64,000 nucleotides of DNA from contig JAILNG010000014.1 in NCBI GenBank assembly GCA_024691875.1, forward strand, positions 1-64,000, in the 5' to 3' direction. This stretch comes from Lachnospiraceae bacterium (GTDB taxonomy: Bacteria; Bacillota; Clostridia; Lachnospirales; Lachnospiraceae). The translations under genes and the position numbers were made by a program. The notes beneath the pieces are model-generated. The model had not been told where the DNA came from and made no database searches. It saw nothing but the letters and a program-made list of their open reading frames with translations. Below, in pieces: positions 9,786-18,773 of the stretch. Positions within the stretch are counted from its first letter, which is position 1; every line of letters begins with the position of its first letter.

Positions 9786-9847
9786 ATCGTTCCTTTCTTC
9801 CCCTGTCTCGGGATTCGAGTCCATACGAATTGCTGCATTGTTTTCAT

Positions 9848-10723
9848 TTACCATGATATGATTTCCGCTCCTTCTTCTGTCACGAGTACCTGGATCTCCC
9901 ATTGAGCGGACGGAAGTCCGTCGTCAGTGTAAACTTCCCAGTCATTTTCGTCTGTAATGTATATGCCTTCCTTACCCATGTTAACCATAGGCTCGATAGT
10001 GAACATGAGGCCCGGGGCCAAAAGCATCTCTGTTCCGCGTTTTGAGTGATAGCCCACCCAGGGATCTTCATGGAACTCATTCCCCACGCCGTGTCCGCCG
10101 ATCTCACGCACAATGGTGAAACCGTTCTTGTAAACGTAGTCATGGACCGCCTGCCCCATATCGCCGAGATAGCCCCAGGGCTTTACGGCCTTAAAGCCTT
10201 CTTCGACACTTTCCTTTGTAACCTGCACGAGGCGGCGGACTTCAGGATCCACATCTCCGATGCAGAACATTCTTGAGGAATCCGAGTAGGCTCCGTTCAA
10301 AATGGTGGAGCAGTCAACGTTTATGATGTCACCGCTCTTAAGGATCACCTTGTCTGACGGGAAACCGTGACAAACCTGATCGTTTACCGAAGTGCAGACG
10401 CTGTAGGGAAAGCCTTCGTAGTTGAGGGGAGCGGGAATCCCGCCCATCTTTGTGGTCATGTCGTAGACGATCCTGTCGATCTCGCCTGTTGTCATGCCTT
10501 CCTTGATGACGTCCTGAATGTAGTCGAGGACAGCTACGTTGATCTTTGCACTTTCTTTAATGCGCTTGATCTGCTCGGGAGTTTTTATAAGGTTTCTTCC
10601 CGGAACCTTGTGATGTAAAAGACGAATTTTTTTTACCCTTTGGTCGAATTCCTTGTGGCAGTTTGCATACATTTTGCCGCTTCCGCACCAGCAGGGCTCG
10701 TCATCTCTGAATTTTACCGACAT
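9848..10723 (-). CDS. map: Methionine aminopeptidase with N-terminal SEC-C zinc motif
   Basis: A 291-residue type I methionine aminopeptidase that removes the initiator Met from nascent proteins. The first about 25 residues are a SEC-C motif, CWCGSGKMYANCH, a zinc-binding module also found at the SecA C-terminus and here presumably used for ribosome docking. The catalytic pita-bread domain (about 40-291) shows the metal ligands in INVDCST, DSSRMF, GGHGVG and FTIEPMV. SEC-C-bearing MAPs are known in clostridia and actinobacteria. The start is supported by the SEC-C position. A promoter with TTGATA/TAAAGT lies just upstream on the minus strand. The downstream epimerase gene is probably coupled. 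Confidence 0.94.
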   Translation of the reverse strand: MSVKFRDDEPCWCGSGKMYANCHKEFDQRVKKIRLLHHKVPGRNLIKTPEQIKRIKESAKINVAVLDYIQDVIKEGMTTGEIDRIVYDMTTKMGGIPAPLNYEGFPYSVCTSVNDQVCHGFPSDKVILKSGDIINVDCSTILNGAYSDSSRMFCIGDVDPEVRRLVQVTKESVEEGFKAVKPWGYLGDMGQAVHDYVYKNGFTIVREIGGHGVGNEFHEDPWVGYHSKRGTEMLLAPGLMFTIEPMVNMGKEGIYITDENDWEVYTDDGLPSAQWEIQVLVTEEGAEIISW

Positions 10724-10755
10724 ATTATCTCACTTTCTGTTTGTTACCTGCCTTT

Positions 10756-10784
10756 ACTTTACTCTCTAAATGGAAAATTATCAA
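10756..10784 (-). promoter_or_regulatory. Promoter of map
   Basis: Minus strand TTGATA (10779-10784), 17-bp spacer, TAAAGT (10756-10761). It sits 33 bp before the map start codon. Confidence 0.5.
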
Positions 10785-10795
10785 GAAAAAAATCG

Positions 10796-10825
10796 CAAAA
10801 AGAGACCCTGCTTAAGTTGCAGGGC
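10796..10825 (-). terminator. Intrinsic terminator of iolG
   Basis: On the minus strand GCCCTGC-aacttaa-GCAGGGTC is followed by TCTTTTT. It is the 3' end of the divergent iolG transcript. Confidence 0.75.
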
Positions 10826-10858
10826 CTCGGAAAGGAAACAATAACAAATGGAATTATC

Positions 10859-11872
10859 TCAGAAAACGATCTCCGAAAGCTTTACAGGTCTGCCTTCATC
10901 GAGAGACTTTTTTGCAGCCTTAGCGATGAGAACCGGCTGAAGTCCGTCGTTAATGTCGACAGGAACTTCGCCCTTGCCTTCGCAGGCATCACAGAACATG
11001 GAAACTTCCTTTGAGAAGGAAGCCATGTAGCGCTCAAGGAAGAAGTAGAGCGGCTTTTCGCCGGTTACGCCGGATTCGGTGCTGATCACAGCTGTGGAGG
11101 GGGCGTCGTTGGTGACAGCCACCTGTCCCTTTGAACCGAAAACTTCGGCTCTCTGATCGTAACCGTAAGCGGCCTTACGGGAGTTGTCGATCACTGCGAG
11201 TGCTCCGTTTTTGAGCTTCATGGTGATGATCGCCGTGTCGATGTCTCCGCACTCCTTAATGGCGGGATTTACGAGACATGCCCCGCTTGCATATATTTCC
11301 TCGACATCGCTTCCGGAAAGATAGCGCACCATGTCGAAATCATGAATGGTCATATCCAGGAAGATACCTCCGGAAACCTTAACATAATCAAGTGAAGGTG
11401 CATCGGGATCACGAGAAGTGATCTTTACTACGTGCACATCTCCGATCTTGCCGGCTTTAACGGCTTCGCGAACGGCCTCGAAATTGTGATCGAAACGACG
11501 GTTGAAGCCCACCTGGAACTTGAGCCCTGTGCCCTTTAATGCTTCCATTACCTCTTTGATCTTTGCAAGATCCTGAGATATGGGCTTTTCGCAGAATACG
11601 TTTTTCTTTGCCTTAATTGCCTCGATGGCGATGTCGGCGTGAGTGTTTGTGGATGAGCAGATAAGAACTCCGTCGATCTCGGGATTGTTAAGAATGTCGT
11701 GATAATCCTTGGAAACATTTTTGATCCCCAGACCTCTTGCCCATGCGGCGGTGTCGTCACTCATAAAAGGGTCGGCGATAGAAAGAACTTCCGCGTTTTT
11801 AATGTTAAATGTGATGCTTTCTGCGTGAACCTTTCCGATTCTTCCCGCTCCGATGATACCCAACTTTACCAT
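10859..11872 (-). CDS. iolG: myo-Inositol 2-dehydrogenase
   Basis: A 337-residue GFO/IDH/MocA oxidoreductase that oxidises myo-inositol to 2-keto-myo-inositol (scyllo-inosose) with NAD+, the entry step of inositol catabolism. The Rossmann motif GIIGAGRIG is at the N-terminus, the conserved EKP segment is VFCEKPIS, and the catalytic Asp/His pair sits in FLDMTIHDFDM. The ORF track begins at 11887, but the ATG at 11872 follows GGAGG by 8 bases. It is transcribed away from iolR and the rest of the cluster from a shared 217-bp divergent control region. Related scyllo-inositol dehydrogenases look similar, but its place next to iolRJCBDE makes IolG the best call. Confidence 0.92.
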   Translation of the reverse strand: MVKLGIIGAGRIGKVHAESITFNIKNAEVLSIADPFMSDDTAAWARGLGIKNVSKDYHDILNNPEIDGVLICSSTNTHADIAIEAIKAKKNVFCEKPISQDLAKIKEVMEALKGTGLKFQVGFNRRFDHNFEAVREAVKAGKIGDVHVVKITSRDPDAPSLDYVKVSGGIFLDMTIHDFDMVRYLSGSDVEEIYASGACLVNPAIKECGDIDTAIITMKLKNGALAVIDNSRKAAYGYDQRAEVFGSKGQVAVTNDAPSTAVISTESGVTGEKPLYFFLERYMASFSKEVSMFCDACEGKGEVPVDINDGLQPVLIAKAAKKSLDEGRPVKLSEIVF

Positions 11873-11952
11873 AAGTAAATCCTCCATGTCGTATGTTTAA
11901 TTTATCTCTAAAATTTAATACATAGTTAGTATGTTTTTATTAACTCAAGGGC

Positions 11953-11981
11953 ATTATAGCACTGAAAAGAACACAATTCAA
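11953..11981 (-). promoter_or_regulatory. iolG promoter
   Basis: Minus strand TTGAAT (11976-11981) and TATAAT (11953-11958), 17-bp spacer. Just downstream of the start lies ACATA-N5-TATGT (11920-11934), a possible operator half-site pair. Confidence 0.7.
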
Positions 11982-12013
11982 CAACTAAATTTACAAAAAC
12001 TTACTTTCTTTTG

Positions 12014-12042
12014 TTGATTTTTATCACATTATGATGTATAAC
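12014..12042 (+). promoter_or_regulatory. iolR promoter
   Basis: TTGATT (12014-12019) and TATAAC (12037-12042) are 17 bp apart. With the iolG promoter it makes a back-to-back pair about 32 bp apart, suited to joint repression. Confidence 0.65.
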
Positions 12043-12089
12043 TTTAAATTAGGAAAAAATGATAGAGATCCAAAGGGAGGATTATAAAA

Positions 12090-12863
12090 ATGGCAATGAA
12101 AAGCTACAGAATAAGCAGAATGGAGCAGTACATCCTGGATAAGGAGCATGTTTCGATGGATGAACTCTGCAGAGAGTTTGATATATCGATAAACACCTGC
12201 AGACTGGATGTGGCAGAGCTTTGTTCCAAAGGAACGATCAAAAAGGTTTACGGCGGTGTGTCCAGCATCAAAGAAAACTCATTGATCCCTTTCGAACAAC
12301 GTAAAATGACCAATTCCAACATTAAAAAGGAGATCTGCAGGGAAGCTGCGGAAGTAGTGGAAGACGGAGACATCATTTTTATAGATTCGGGCTCCACGAC
12401 AATGTATCTTCCGGATTTTCTTGCGGAAAAGAAGAATGTTACCGTTATTACCAACAACCTGAATGCCATCGTAAGAGGAGTACAGCTTCCCGACATTCAG
12501 ATCTTTTGTCTGCCGGGAACACTTGACAGAAGGACAAATTCCTTTGTGACTTCCGACACAGACAAGGTCCTTTCGCGTTTCAACATTAAAAAGGCATTCA
12601 TTGCAACGGCAGGAATTTCCGAAGCCGGAGACGTTTCCAATTCTTCACCTTTGGAATTCGAAGTTAAAAGAGCCGCAATGGCTCATTCCACAAAGAAGTA
12701 TCTGATCGCGGATTCATCGAAGTTTGGCAGAAGTTCACTTCTGAATTTCACATCCCTTTCCGAAATGGATGCGTTTTTCACAGATGATGCGATCGACAAG
12801 AAAGCGGTTCTTTACTGTGAACAGAATAAAGTGCGTCTGGTCACTGCCTGCAAAGGAAAGTAG
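12090..12863 (+). CDS. iolR: DeoR-family repressor of the inositol operon
   Basis: A 257-residue DeoR regulator. The N-terminal helix-turn-helix (about 1-60) includes SMDELCREFDISINTCRLDVAEL. The larger C-terminal sugar-phosphate sensor domain has the phosphate-loop segment DSGSTTMYLPDFL. In the family the inducer of IolR is 2-deoxy-5-keto-D-gluconate 6-phosphate, the IolC product. The ATG follows GGGAGG by 8 bases. It lies between iolG (divergent) and iolJ (134 bp downstream) and probably controls both. An inverted repeat over the iolJ promoter is a candidate operator. The IolR assignment rests on context; the DeoR family call is direct. Confidence 0.88.
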   Translation: MAMKSYRISRMEQYILDKEHVSMDELCREFDISINTCRLDVAELCSKGTIKKVYGGVSSIKENSLIPFEQRKMTNSNIKKEICREAAEVVEDGDIIFIDSGSTTMYLPDFLAEKKNVTVITNNLNAIVRGVQLPDIQIFCLPGTLDRRTNSFVTSDTDKVLSRFNIKKAFIATAGISEAGDVSNSSPLEFEVKRAAMAHSTKKYLIADSSKFGRSSLLNFTSLSEMDAFFTDDAIDKKAVLYCEQNKVRLVTACKGK

Positions 12864-12899
12864 GGCAGGCAATCTACCAATTTTTGACGAAAAATGACA

Positions 12900-12944
12900 T
12901 TGACCGCTCCTGAAAAAGATGTTAGATTTATCATTAATCTAACA
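12900..12944 (+). promoter_or_regulatory. iolJ promoter with overlapping inverted repeat (candidate IolR operator)
   Basis: TTGACC (12900-12905) and TAGATT (12923-12928), 17 bp apart. TGTTAGATT (12920-12928) and AATCTAACA (12936-12944) form a perfect 9-bp inverted repeat with a 7-base centre that covers the -10 and the expected start, as expected for a repressor site. No T-run follows, so it is not a terminator. Confidence 0.6.
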
Positions 12945-12997
12945 AAAAGACACCAATCTTTTCACAAAAATATGACAAGATTGAAAGGAGATAAGAG

Positions 12998-13840
12998 ATG
13001 TCACTTGTACCAATGAAGGACCTGCTGATCAGAGGCGAAGAAAAGGGCTATGGAGTGGGAGCGTTTTCCGTAGCTGATATGGAAATGATCCTGGGAGCTG
13101 TGAAAGCTGCGGAAGAACTGAATGTACCGATGATACTTCAGATCGCTCAGGTCAGGCTTCCTTTTTCACCTTTGGACAAGATAGCTCCCATGATGATCGC
13201 CGCTGCGGAGAACGCAAAAGTGCCGGTGGGTGTCCATTTCGATCACGGACTGGATAAGGAAATGATAAAAGAGGCTTTGGATCTGGGCTTTACTTCGGTG
13301 ATGATCGATGCATCAAAGCTGCCCATATCGGAAAACATAAAGATCACCGCGGAAGTAAAGAAACTGGCTGAAAGGTACGGAGCGAGTGTTGAAGCGGAAG
13401 TGGGACAGCTGGGAGTCTCGGAGGACGGCAGCGGTGACTGCTCCAAGATCCATTCCGATCCAAAAGAAGTGAAGCTTCTCTACGAGGAGACAGGAGTTGA
13501 CGCTATAGCACTTTCCATCGGGAATCAGCACGGCTTTTACAAAGCCGCGCCCAAACTGAATTTTGAGATTCTTGAGGAAGCGAACAGTCTTGTTCCCGTT
13601 CCTCTTGTACTTCACGGCGGTTCCGGCATCAGTGATGAAGACTTCCGTAAGTGCATTTCAAAGGGCATCACAAAGATCAATGTGGCAACTGCCACATTCA
13701 GTGCCGTAAAGGAAGCAGCTGCGTTTTATCTTAAAAACGAAAAGACGGATTACTTTTCCATGAGTGATGCCATGACAAATGCAGCATACGAAAACATAAA
13801 AAGACATATGCAGGTCTTTTCCATGGACAAGCAGTTTTGA
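12998..13840 (+). CDS. iolJ: Class II aldolase, 6-phospho-5-dehydro-2-deoxy-D-gluconate aldolase
   Basis: A 280-residue class II zinc aldolase. In the inositol pathway it splits 5-dehydro-2-deoxygluconate 6-phosphate into dihydroxyacetone phosphate and malonate semialdehyde. Visible motifs are the zinc-site VGVHFDHG (about residue 80), the acidic segment SVEAEVGQLGV, and LVLHGGSGI with the phosphate-binding glycines. Family members include fructose-bisphosphate and tagatose-bisphosphate aldolases; the position between iolR and iolC makes IolJ the likely role. AAAGGAG lies 8 bases before the ATG. It begins the catabolic operon, and iolC follows within about 20 bases. Confidence 0.88.
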   Translation: MSLVPMKDLLIRGEEKGYGVGAFSVADMEMILGAVKAAEELNVPMILQIAQVRLPFSPLDKIAPMMIAAAENAKVPVGVHFDHGLDKEMIKEALDLGFTSVMIDASKLPISENIKITAEVKKLAERYGASVEAEVGQLGVSEDGSGDCSKIHSDPKEVKLLYEETGVDAIALSIGNQHGFYKAAPKLNFEILEEANSLVPVPLVLHGGSGISDEDFRKCISKGITKINVATATFSAVKEAAAFYLKNEKTDYFSMSDAMTNAAYENIKRHMQVFSMDKQF

Positions 13841-13861
13841 ATGAAGATAAAGGAGAAGAAA

Positions 13862-14878
13862 ATGGCATATATTGAATTTGCTAAGGATCGGAGATTTGAC
13901 ATCATCCCCCTCGGAAGAGCGGCGATCGATCTGAATCCCACGGATTTCTACAAACCTTTAAACCAAAGTACCACTTTTAAAAAGTATCTTGGCGGGTCAC
14001 CCGCGAACATTGCGGTGGGAATGGCCAGACTCGGTAAAAGGGTGGGCTTTATCGGAAAGGTGTCCGACGATCAGTTCGGTACCTTTATTGAAGACAGATT
14101 TAAAGAAGAAGGCATAGACATTTCGCATCTTGTGAGAGCGAAGAACGGTGAAAAGCTGGGGCTCACTTTCACTGAGATCAAAAGCGAAACGGAGAGCAGC
14201 ATCCTGATGTACAGAGATGCCATAGCGGATCTTGAGCTTGATGTTTCGGAAGTGGACGAGGATTACATTAAGAACAGTGCCTCTCTTTTGATCTCGGGAA
14301 CAGCGCTTTCCAAGAGCCCTTCGAGGGAAGCGGCCCTTAAAGCACTCAGACTTGCGAAAAAGAACGGAACAATTGTTATCTTTGACATAGATTACAGACC
14401 TTACTCCTGGAAAAACGAAGACGAGATCTCGGTTTACTACTCGACGGTAGCAAGAGAAGCCGACGTGATCCTGGGATCAAGAGAAGAATTTGATCTTACG
14501 GAAAGACTTCTCGGAACATCAAAAACAGACAGAGAGACGGCAGCTTACTGGCACGGATGCGGAGCAAAGATCGTTGTCATTAAGCATGGAAAAGAAGGCT
14601 CCACTGCTTACACAAACGACGGAAAAAGTTATTCGATCAAGCCTTTCCCCGTAAAGCTTTTAAAGAGCTTCGGAGGCGGAGACGGTTACGCATCCGCTTT
14701 TCTTTACGGATTGATGGAAGGATGGGAGATACAGGATGCGCTCGAGTTCGGAAGCGCCGAAGCGGCAATGTTGGTTGCCAGCCATGCGTGCTCTGAGGAT
14801 ATGCCCGGGGTTGAGGCGGTAAAAAAGTTTATCAAAGAAGAAAAAGAACAATACGGCGAAATGGTCGCACGTGTGTGA
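13862..14878 (+). CDS. iolC: 5-Dehydro-2-deoxygluconokinase
   Basis: A 338-residue PfkB-family sugar kinase that phosphorylates 5-dehydro-2-deoxy-D-gluconate and so makes the IolR inducer. The N-terminal substrate signature is GGSPANIAVGMARLG. The ATP/anion-hole signature near the C-terminus reads SFGGGDGYASAFLYG, with GGGD in place of the common GAGD and the catalytic Asp kept. The ORF track starts at 13841, but AAAGGAG immediately precedes the ATG at 13862 (MAYIEF), so that start is chosen. It lies 21 bp after the iolJ stop and is followed by iolB. Confidence 0.9.
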   Translation: MAYIEFAKDRRFDIIPLGRAAIDLNPTDFYKPLNQSTTFKKYLGGSPANIAVGMARLGKRVGFIGKVSDDQFGTFIEDRFKEEGIDISHLVRAKNGEKLGLTFTEIKSETESSILMYRDAIADLELDVSEVDEDYIKNSASLLISGTALSKSPSREAALKALRLAKKNGTIVIFDIDYRPYSWKNEDEISVYYSTVAREADVILGSREEFDLTERLLGTSKTDRETAAYWHGCGAKIVVIKHGKEGSTAYTNDGKSYSIKPFPVKLLKSFGGGDGYASAFLYGLMEGWEIQDALEFGSAEAAMLVASHACSEDMPGVEAVKKFIKEEKEQYGEMVARV

Positions 14879-14904
14879 AGCTTACAACTTGATCGGAGAA
14901 GAAT

Positions 14905-15666
14905 ATGAGCATGTTTGAAAGACCTGAATTTAACGAAAACGGTGTAAAACTCGTATCGGAAGAAAATTCCGATATGATGATGGACATTAAGATCTTCAGG
15001 ATGAAGAAAGGCGACAGCCTTGATCTTGAAGATGCAAAGGACGAGACTGCGATCCTGCTCACGGAAGGCAAGGTGACCTATGCTTGGGAGGACAGAAAAG
15101 AGCAGGCTTCCAGAAAAAATGTATTTGAAGAACCACCTTACTGCCTTCACATGAGCAAAGGCAAAAAGGCAAAGATCACTGCGGACGAGGACTCTGAGAT
15201 CATTGTTCAGAAGACGGAGAATGAAAGGGACTTTGCCACAAAATTCTACACTCCCGCAGAGAACAAGATCGAACTGATGGGAGCGACACAATGGGAAGGA
15301 ACCGCGAAGCGTGAAGTATTGACGGTGTTTGACTATCAGAATGCGCCTTACTCCAACATGGTGATCGGAGAAGTCATCACAAAGGCGGGGAGATGGTCCA
15401 GTTACGTTCCTCATTCACATCGCCAGCCCGAAGTGTACTACTTCAAGTTTGAGAAACCTCAAGGTTTCGGAGCGGCATTTATCGGAGATAATGTATTTAA
15501 ATCCCGGGACGGAAGCTGCATAAAGATCCCCGGAGGTCTCACCCATCCTATGGCTGCGGCGCCCGGTTACAACATGTATTATTGCTGGATGATAAGGCAT
15601 CTGCCCAATGATCCCTGGACTACGAGAGACAATGATCCGGATCATGTGTGGCTGCTTAACGAATAG
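14905..15666 (+). CDS. iolB: 5-Deoxy-glucuronate isomerase
   Basis: A 253-residue bicupin of the KduI/IolB family. It isomerises 5-deoxy-D-glucuronate to 5-dehydro-2-deoxy-D-gluconate, the IolC substrate. The C-terminal cupin carries the metal-binding region VPHSHRQPEVYYFKFE, and the C-terminus has the conserved MRHLPNDPWTTRDNDPDHVW-type ending. The ATG is preceded by GGAGAAG. It sits 26 bp downstream of iolC and 30 bp upstream of iolD in the same direction. The length is slightly below the 270 residues common for IolB; no truncation is visible. Confidence 0.93.
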   Translation: MSMFERPEFNENGVKLVSEENSDMMMDIKIFRMKKGDSLDLEDAKDETAILLTEGKVTYAWEDRKEQASRKNVFEEPPYCLHMSKGKKAKITADEDSEIIVQKTENERDFATKFYTPAENKIELMGATQWEGTAKREVLTVFDYQNAPYSNMVIGEVITKAGRWSSYVPHSHRQPEVYYFKFEKPQGFGAAFIGDNVFKSRDGSCIKIPGGLTHPMAAAPGYNMYYCWMIRHLPNDPWTTRDNDPDHVWLLNE

Positions 15667-15696
15667 ACCTTAAGCCAAACAAAGAGGAGAAAAATT

Positions 15697-17625
15697 ATGG
15701 GAACAGTTAATCTTACGGTAGGACAGGCACTTGTTCGTTTTTTGGACAATCAATACGTTTCCTTTGACGGAGTGGAAAACAAATTTGTGGAGGGCGTGTT
15801 CACTATCTTTGGACATGGCTTTGTACTGGGCTTCGGTCAGGCTCTGGAGGAAGATCCCGGAAAACTCAAAGTTTTTCAGGGACGTAACGAACAGGGCATG
15901 GCCCACGCGGCAGCGGGCTTTGCCAAGCAGAATAACAGAAGGAAGATCATTGCCTGCGCATCATCCATAGGACCCGGAGCGGCGAACATGGTCACTGCGG
16001 TTGCGGATGCAACGGCCAACAGTCTTCCTCTTCTTGTTTTTACGGGAGACACTTACGCCACACGTCAGCCTGACCCCGTTTTGCAACAGGTGGAACAACC
16101 CTGGGATCTGAATCTTACAACCAGTGATGCCTTCAGACCTGTTTCCAGATTCTGGGACAGGATCTCCCGCCCGGAGCAGCTCATGTCTGCTATGATAAAC
16201 GCTATGAGAGTCCTGACTGATCCTGAACTCACAGGCGGCGTCTGCATTTCGCTTCCTCAGGATGTTCAGGGGGAGCGCTACGACTGGCCTGAAGAATTCC
16301 TTGCAAAAAGAGTGATGAAGATCACTAGGCGTATCCCCGTTGACGAAGAGATCAACGATGCCGTGGCTTTGATCGGAAGCAGAAAGAAGCCTTTGGTTAT
16401 TGTGGGAGGCGGTGTAAGGTACTCGGAAGCCGGAGAAGAAGTGGTTAAATTCTGTACGGCTTTCAACATTCCTTATGCGGAGACTCAGTCCGGAAAGAGC
16501 GCAACAAAGGGAAGCAAGCCCTATAACCTCGGCGGACTGGGATGCACCGGAAATCTTTCTGCGAACATGATCGCACGAGAGGCGGATCTGATCATCGGAG
16601 TGGGTACCAAGCTTTCCGACTTCACTACCGGTTCCAAAGAACTGTTTTCAAATCCGGATGTTAAGTTCCTTTGGATCAATGTTTCACGTTACCACAGCCT
16701 CAAGATGAACGGGATGCCGCTGGTGGGAGATGCGAAGGTCACTCTTAACAAACTTGTAAATTACCTGAGTACGCTTAAGTACCTGAGCGGATACAAAGAC
16801 GAGATAAAGGAAGCGAAAAAGGCCTGGGACAGGGAGATGGATTTCCTGACTCATACGGAATACAACGATTCCTACAAGCCCCTTATCAAAGCGATGGAGC
16901 CCGGTGTCCTCGAAGAATTTAAAAAGGCTACCGGTGGCGTTATCACGCAGACAGCCGCTATCGGCATGATCAGAGAAAAGATAGAGGAGAATGCGATAAT
17001 CTGTGCTGCTTCGGGAAGTCTTCCCGGAGATCTGCAGCGTATGTGGACCACGGAAGAGAGAGACTCCTACAACATGGAGTACGGTTACTCCTGCATGGGC
17101 TGGGAGATCGCTGCGGGACTGGGCGCAAAGCTGGCAAGGCCTCATCAGCAGGTTTATGCAATGGTGGGAGACGGAGCTTTCATGATGCTTCATTCCGAAC
17201 TTGCCACCTCATTGCAGGAAAAGAAGAAGATCATTGTGCTTCTCTTTGACAATTGCGGTTTCGGATGCATCAATAATCTTCAGATGGGTAACGGAGTCGG
17301 CTCTCTTGCAACCATGTTCCGCTACAGGGACGACAACAATGAGCTGAAAGGCGATCTCATCCCCACGGATTTTGCGATGATCGCAAGAGGCTACGGCTGC
17401 AAGGGCTACACTGCGACCACCATGAAGGAACTGGAGGAGGCACTTGAGGCAGCAAAAAAGGATGAAGTTTCCGCGCTCATTGACATCAAGGCCATGCCCA
17501 AAACAATGACAGACGGTTATCTGTCCTGGTGGCACGTGGGCTTGGGAGACTCGGAAACAAATCCCAAGATCCATGAGGCTTTTAAAAACCGTATGGAACA
17601 CCTGAAAAATGCCAAAAAATTCTAA
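15697..17625 (+). CDS. iolD: 3D-(3,5/4)-trihydroxycyclohexane-1,2-dione hydrolase
   Basis: A 642-residue thiamine-diphosphate enzyme that opens the inositol ring by hydrolysing trihydroxycyclohexane-dione to 5-deoxy-D-glucuronate. The N-terminal PYR domain has the cofactor-activating Glu in [17 protein letters not shown]. The central domain has [13 protein letters not shown]. The C-terminal PP domain has the TPP/Mg motif GDGAFMML running to LLFDN. Length and motif order match IolD. AGAGGAG precedes the ATG. iolE follows after a 216-bp gap with its own leader structure, so a separate or additional promoter for iolE is possible. Confidence 0.95.
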   Translation: MGTVNLTVGQALVRFLDNQYVSFDGVENKFVEGVFTIFGHGFVLGFGQALEEDPGKLKVFQGRNEQGMAHAAAGFAKQNNRRKIIACASSIGPGAANMVTAVADATANSLPLLVFTGDTYATRQPDPVLQQVEQPWDLNLTTSDAFRPVSRFWDRISRPEQLMSAMINAMRVLTDPELTGGVCISLPQDVQGERYDWPEEFLAKRVMKITRRIPVDEEINDAVALIGSRKKPLVIVGGGVRYSEAGEEVVKFCTAFNIPYAETQSGKSATKGSKPYNLGGLGCTGNLSANMIAREADLIIGVGTKLSDFTTGSKELFSNPDVKFLWINVSRYHSLKMNGMPLVGDAKVTLNKLVNYLSTLKYLSGYKDEIKEAKKAWDREMDFLTHTEYNDSYKPLIKAMEPGVLEEFKKATGGVITQTAAIGMIREKIEENAIICAASGSLPGDLQRMWTTEERDSYNMEYGYSCMGWEIAAGLGAKLARPHQQVYAMVGDGAFMMLHSELATSLQEKKKIIVLLFDNCGFGCINNLQMGNGVGSLATMFRYRDDNNELKGDLIPTDFAMIARGYGCKGYTATTMKELEEALEAAKKDEVSALIDIKAMPKTMTDGYLSWWHVGLGDSETNPKIHEAFKNRMEHLKNAKKF

Positions 17626-17731
17626 AAGTTATTAACTCATGGCAAAAAAACTGTAAAATCAAGTGCTCTGCCATGCCATAAAAAAATTAGTGGATTTATT
17701 GTGCTTTTTCTGCTATCATTATAAAAGCCTT

Positions 17732-17771
17732 TGCGGCTCAAGAAAGCATATGCCTTCTTGATGGGGCCGCA
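17732..17771 (+). promoter_or_regulatory. Long imperfect hairpin in the iolE leader
   Basis: TGCGGC-t-CAAGAA-a-GC-ATAT-GC-c-TTCTTG-atggg-GCCGCA folds into a stem of about 14 pairs with small internal loops. No T-run follows. A -10-like CATTATAAA lies just upstream (about 17718-17725), so the hairpin could be near the 5' end of an iolE transcript. I do not recognise it as a known riboswitch. Confidence 0.45.
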
Positions 17772-17841
17772 GACAGAGAGGCAGATAAAGCATAGCAAAA
17801 AATAAGTTGTACTAAAAATTAAACCGAAAGGACATTTTGTT

Positions 17842-18738
17842 ATGTTTAGCAAAGATAAGGTAAGATTGGGAATTGCACCTATAGGTTGGACCAATGATGA
17901 CATGCCCGCCCTCGGAGGAGAAAACACCTTCGAACAGTGTGTCAGCGAAATGGCCCTTGCAGGCTTCACAGGCTGTGAAGTGGGAAACAAGTATCCCAAG
18001 GACACGGCTGTTTTGAAGGAAGCCTTGGAACTTCGCGGCATGAGGATCGCCAGCAAGTGGTTTTCCTCGTTTTTGGCAACAAAGCCCTACGAAGAGACGG
18101 AAAAAGAATTTATTAAAGAATTGGATTACCTCGAGGCCATGGGCGCCGACAGGATCAACGTCTCGGAACAGAGCTATTCGGTTCAGGGAAATGAAGCTCT
18201 TTCCATTTTTGACAATAAGGTGCATTTTACCGATGAAGAGTGGAAAAAGATGTGCGACGGCCTTAACAGACTGGGAAAGGTTGCTAAGGACAGAGGCTTC
18301 AAGCTTTGCTTCCACCATCACATGGGAACCGGAGTGCAAACGATAGAAGAAACAGCTAAAATGCTGGACGATACGGACCCCGAGCTGGTGTATCTTTGCT
18401 ATGACACCGGTCATTTCACTTTTTCGGGCGAGGATCCCACGTACATCTTGAAGCATTACCCCGACAGGATCGGGCATGTTCACTTGAAAGATGTTCGTGC
18501 GGATGTGCTTAAAAAAGCGACGGAAGGGCGCTGGTCTTTCCTGAAAGCGGTAAGAGAAGGAACCTTTACGGTTCCGGGCGACGGTTGCGTCGACTTTGAC
18601 GCAGTTTTTGCGGAGCTGGAGAAGATGGATTATACGGGATGGTTCCTCGTGGAAGCTGAGCAGGATCCTGCCAAAGCAAATCCTTTAAAATACGCAAAAA
18701 TGGCACGTCGTTTTATCGCCGAAAAAACCGGATTGTAA
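17842..18738 (+). CDS. iolE: Inosose dehydratase
   Basis: A 298-residue TIM-barrel protein of the xylose-isomerase-like/AP-endonuclease 2 superfamily. IolE dehydrates 2-keto-myo-inositol to trihydroxycyclohexane-dione, the IolD substrate. Typical segments are [13 protein letters not shown] at the start, [25 protein letters not shown] and GHVHLKDVR, which carry the metal ligands. GAAAGGA precedes the ATG. It closes the catabolic series; a chemoreceptor starts 36 bp downstream with its own ribosome site. It is separated from iolD by a structured leader. Confidence 0.94.
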   Translation: MFSKDKVRLGIAPIGWTNDDMPALGGENTFEQCVSEMALAGFTGCEVGNKYPKDTAVLKEALELRGMRIASKWFSSFLATKPYEETEKEFIKELDYLEAMGADRINVSEQSYSVQGNEALSIFDNKVHFTDEEWKKMCDGLNRLGKVAKDRGFKLCFHHHMGTGVQTIEETAKMLDDTDPELVYLCYDTGHFTFSGEDPTYILKHYPDRIGHVHLKDVRADVLKKATEGRWSFLKAVREGTFTVPGDGCVDFDAVFAELEKMDYTGWFLVEAEQDPAKANPLKYAKMARRFIAEKTGL

Positions 18739-18773
18739 TAAGAGCATATGGGGCCGAGCAAACGGAGGAAACC

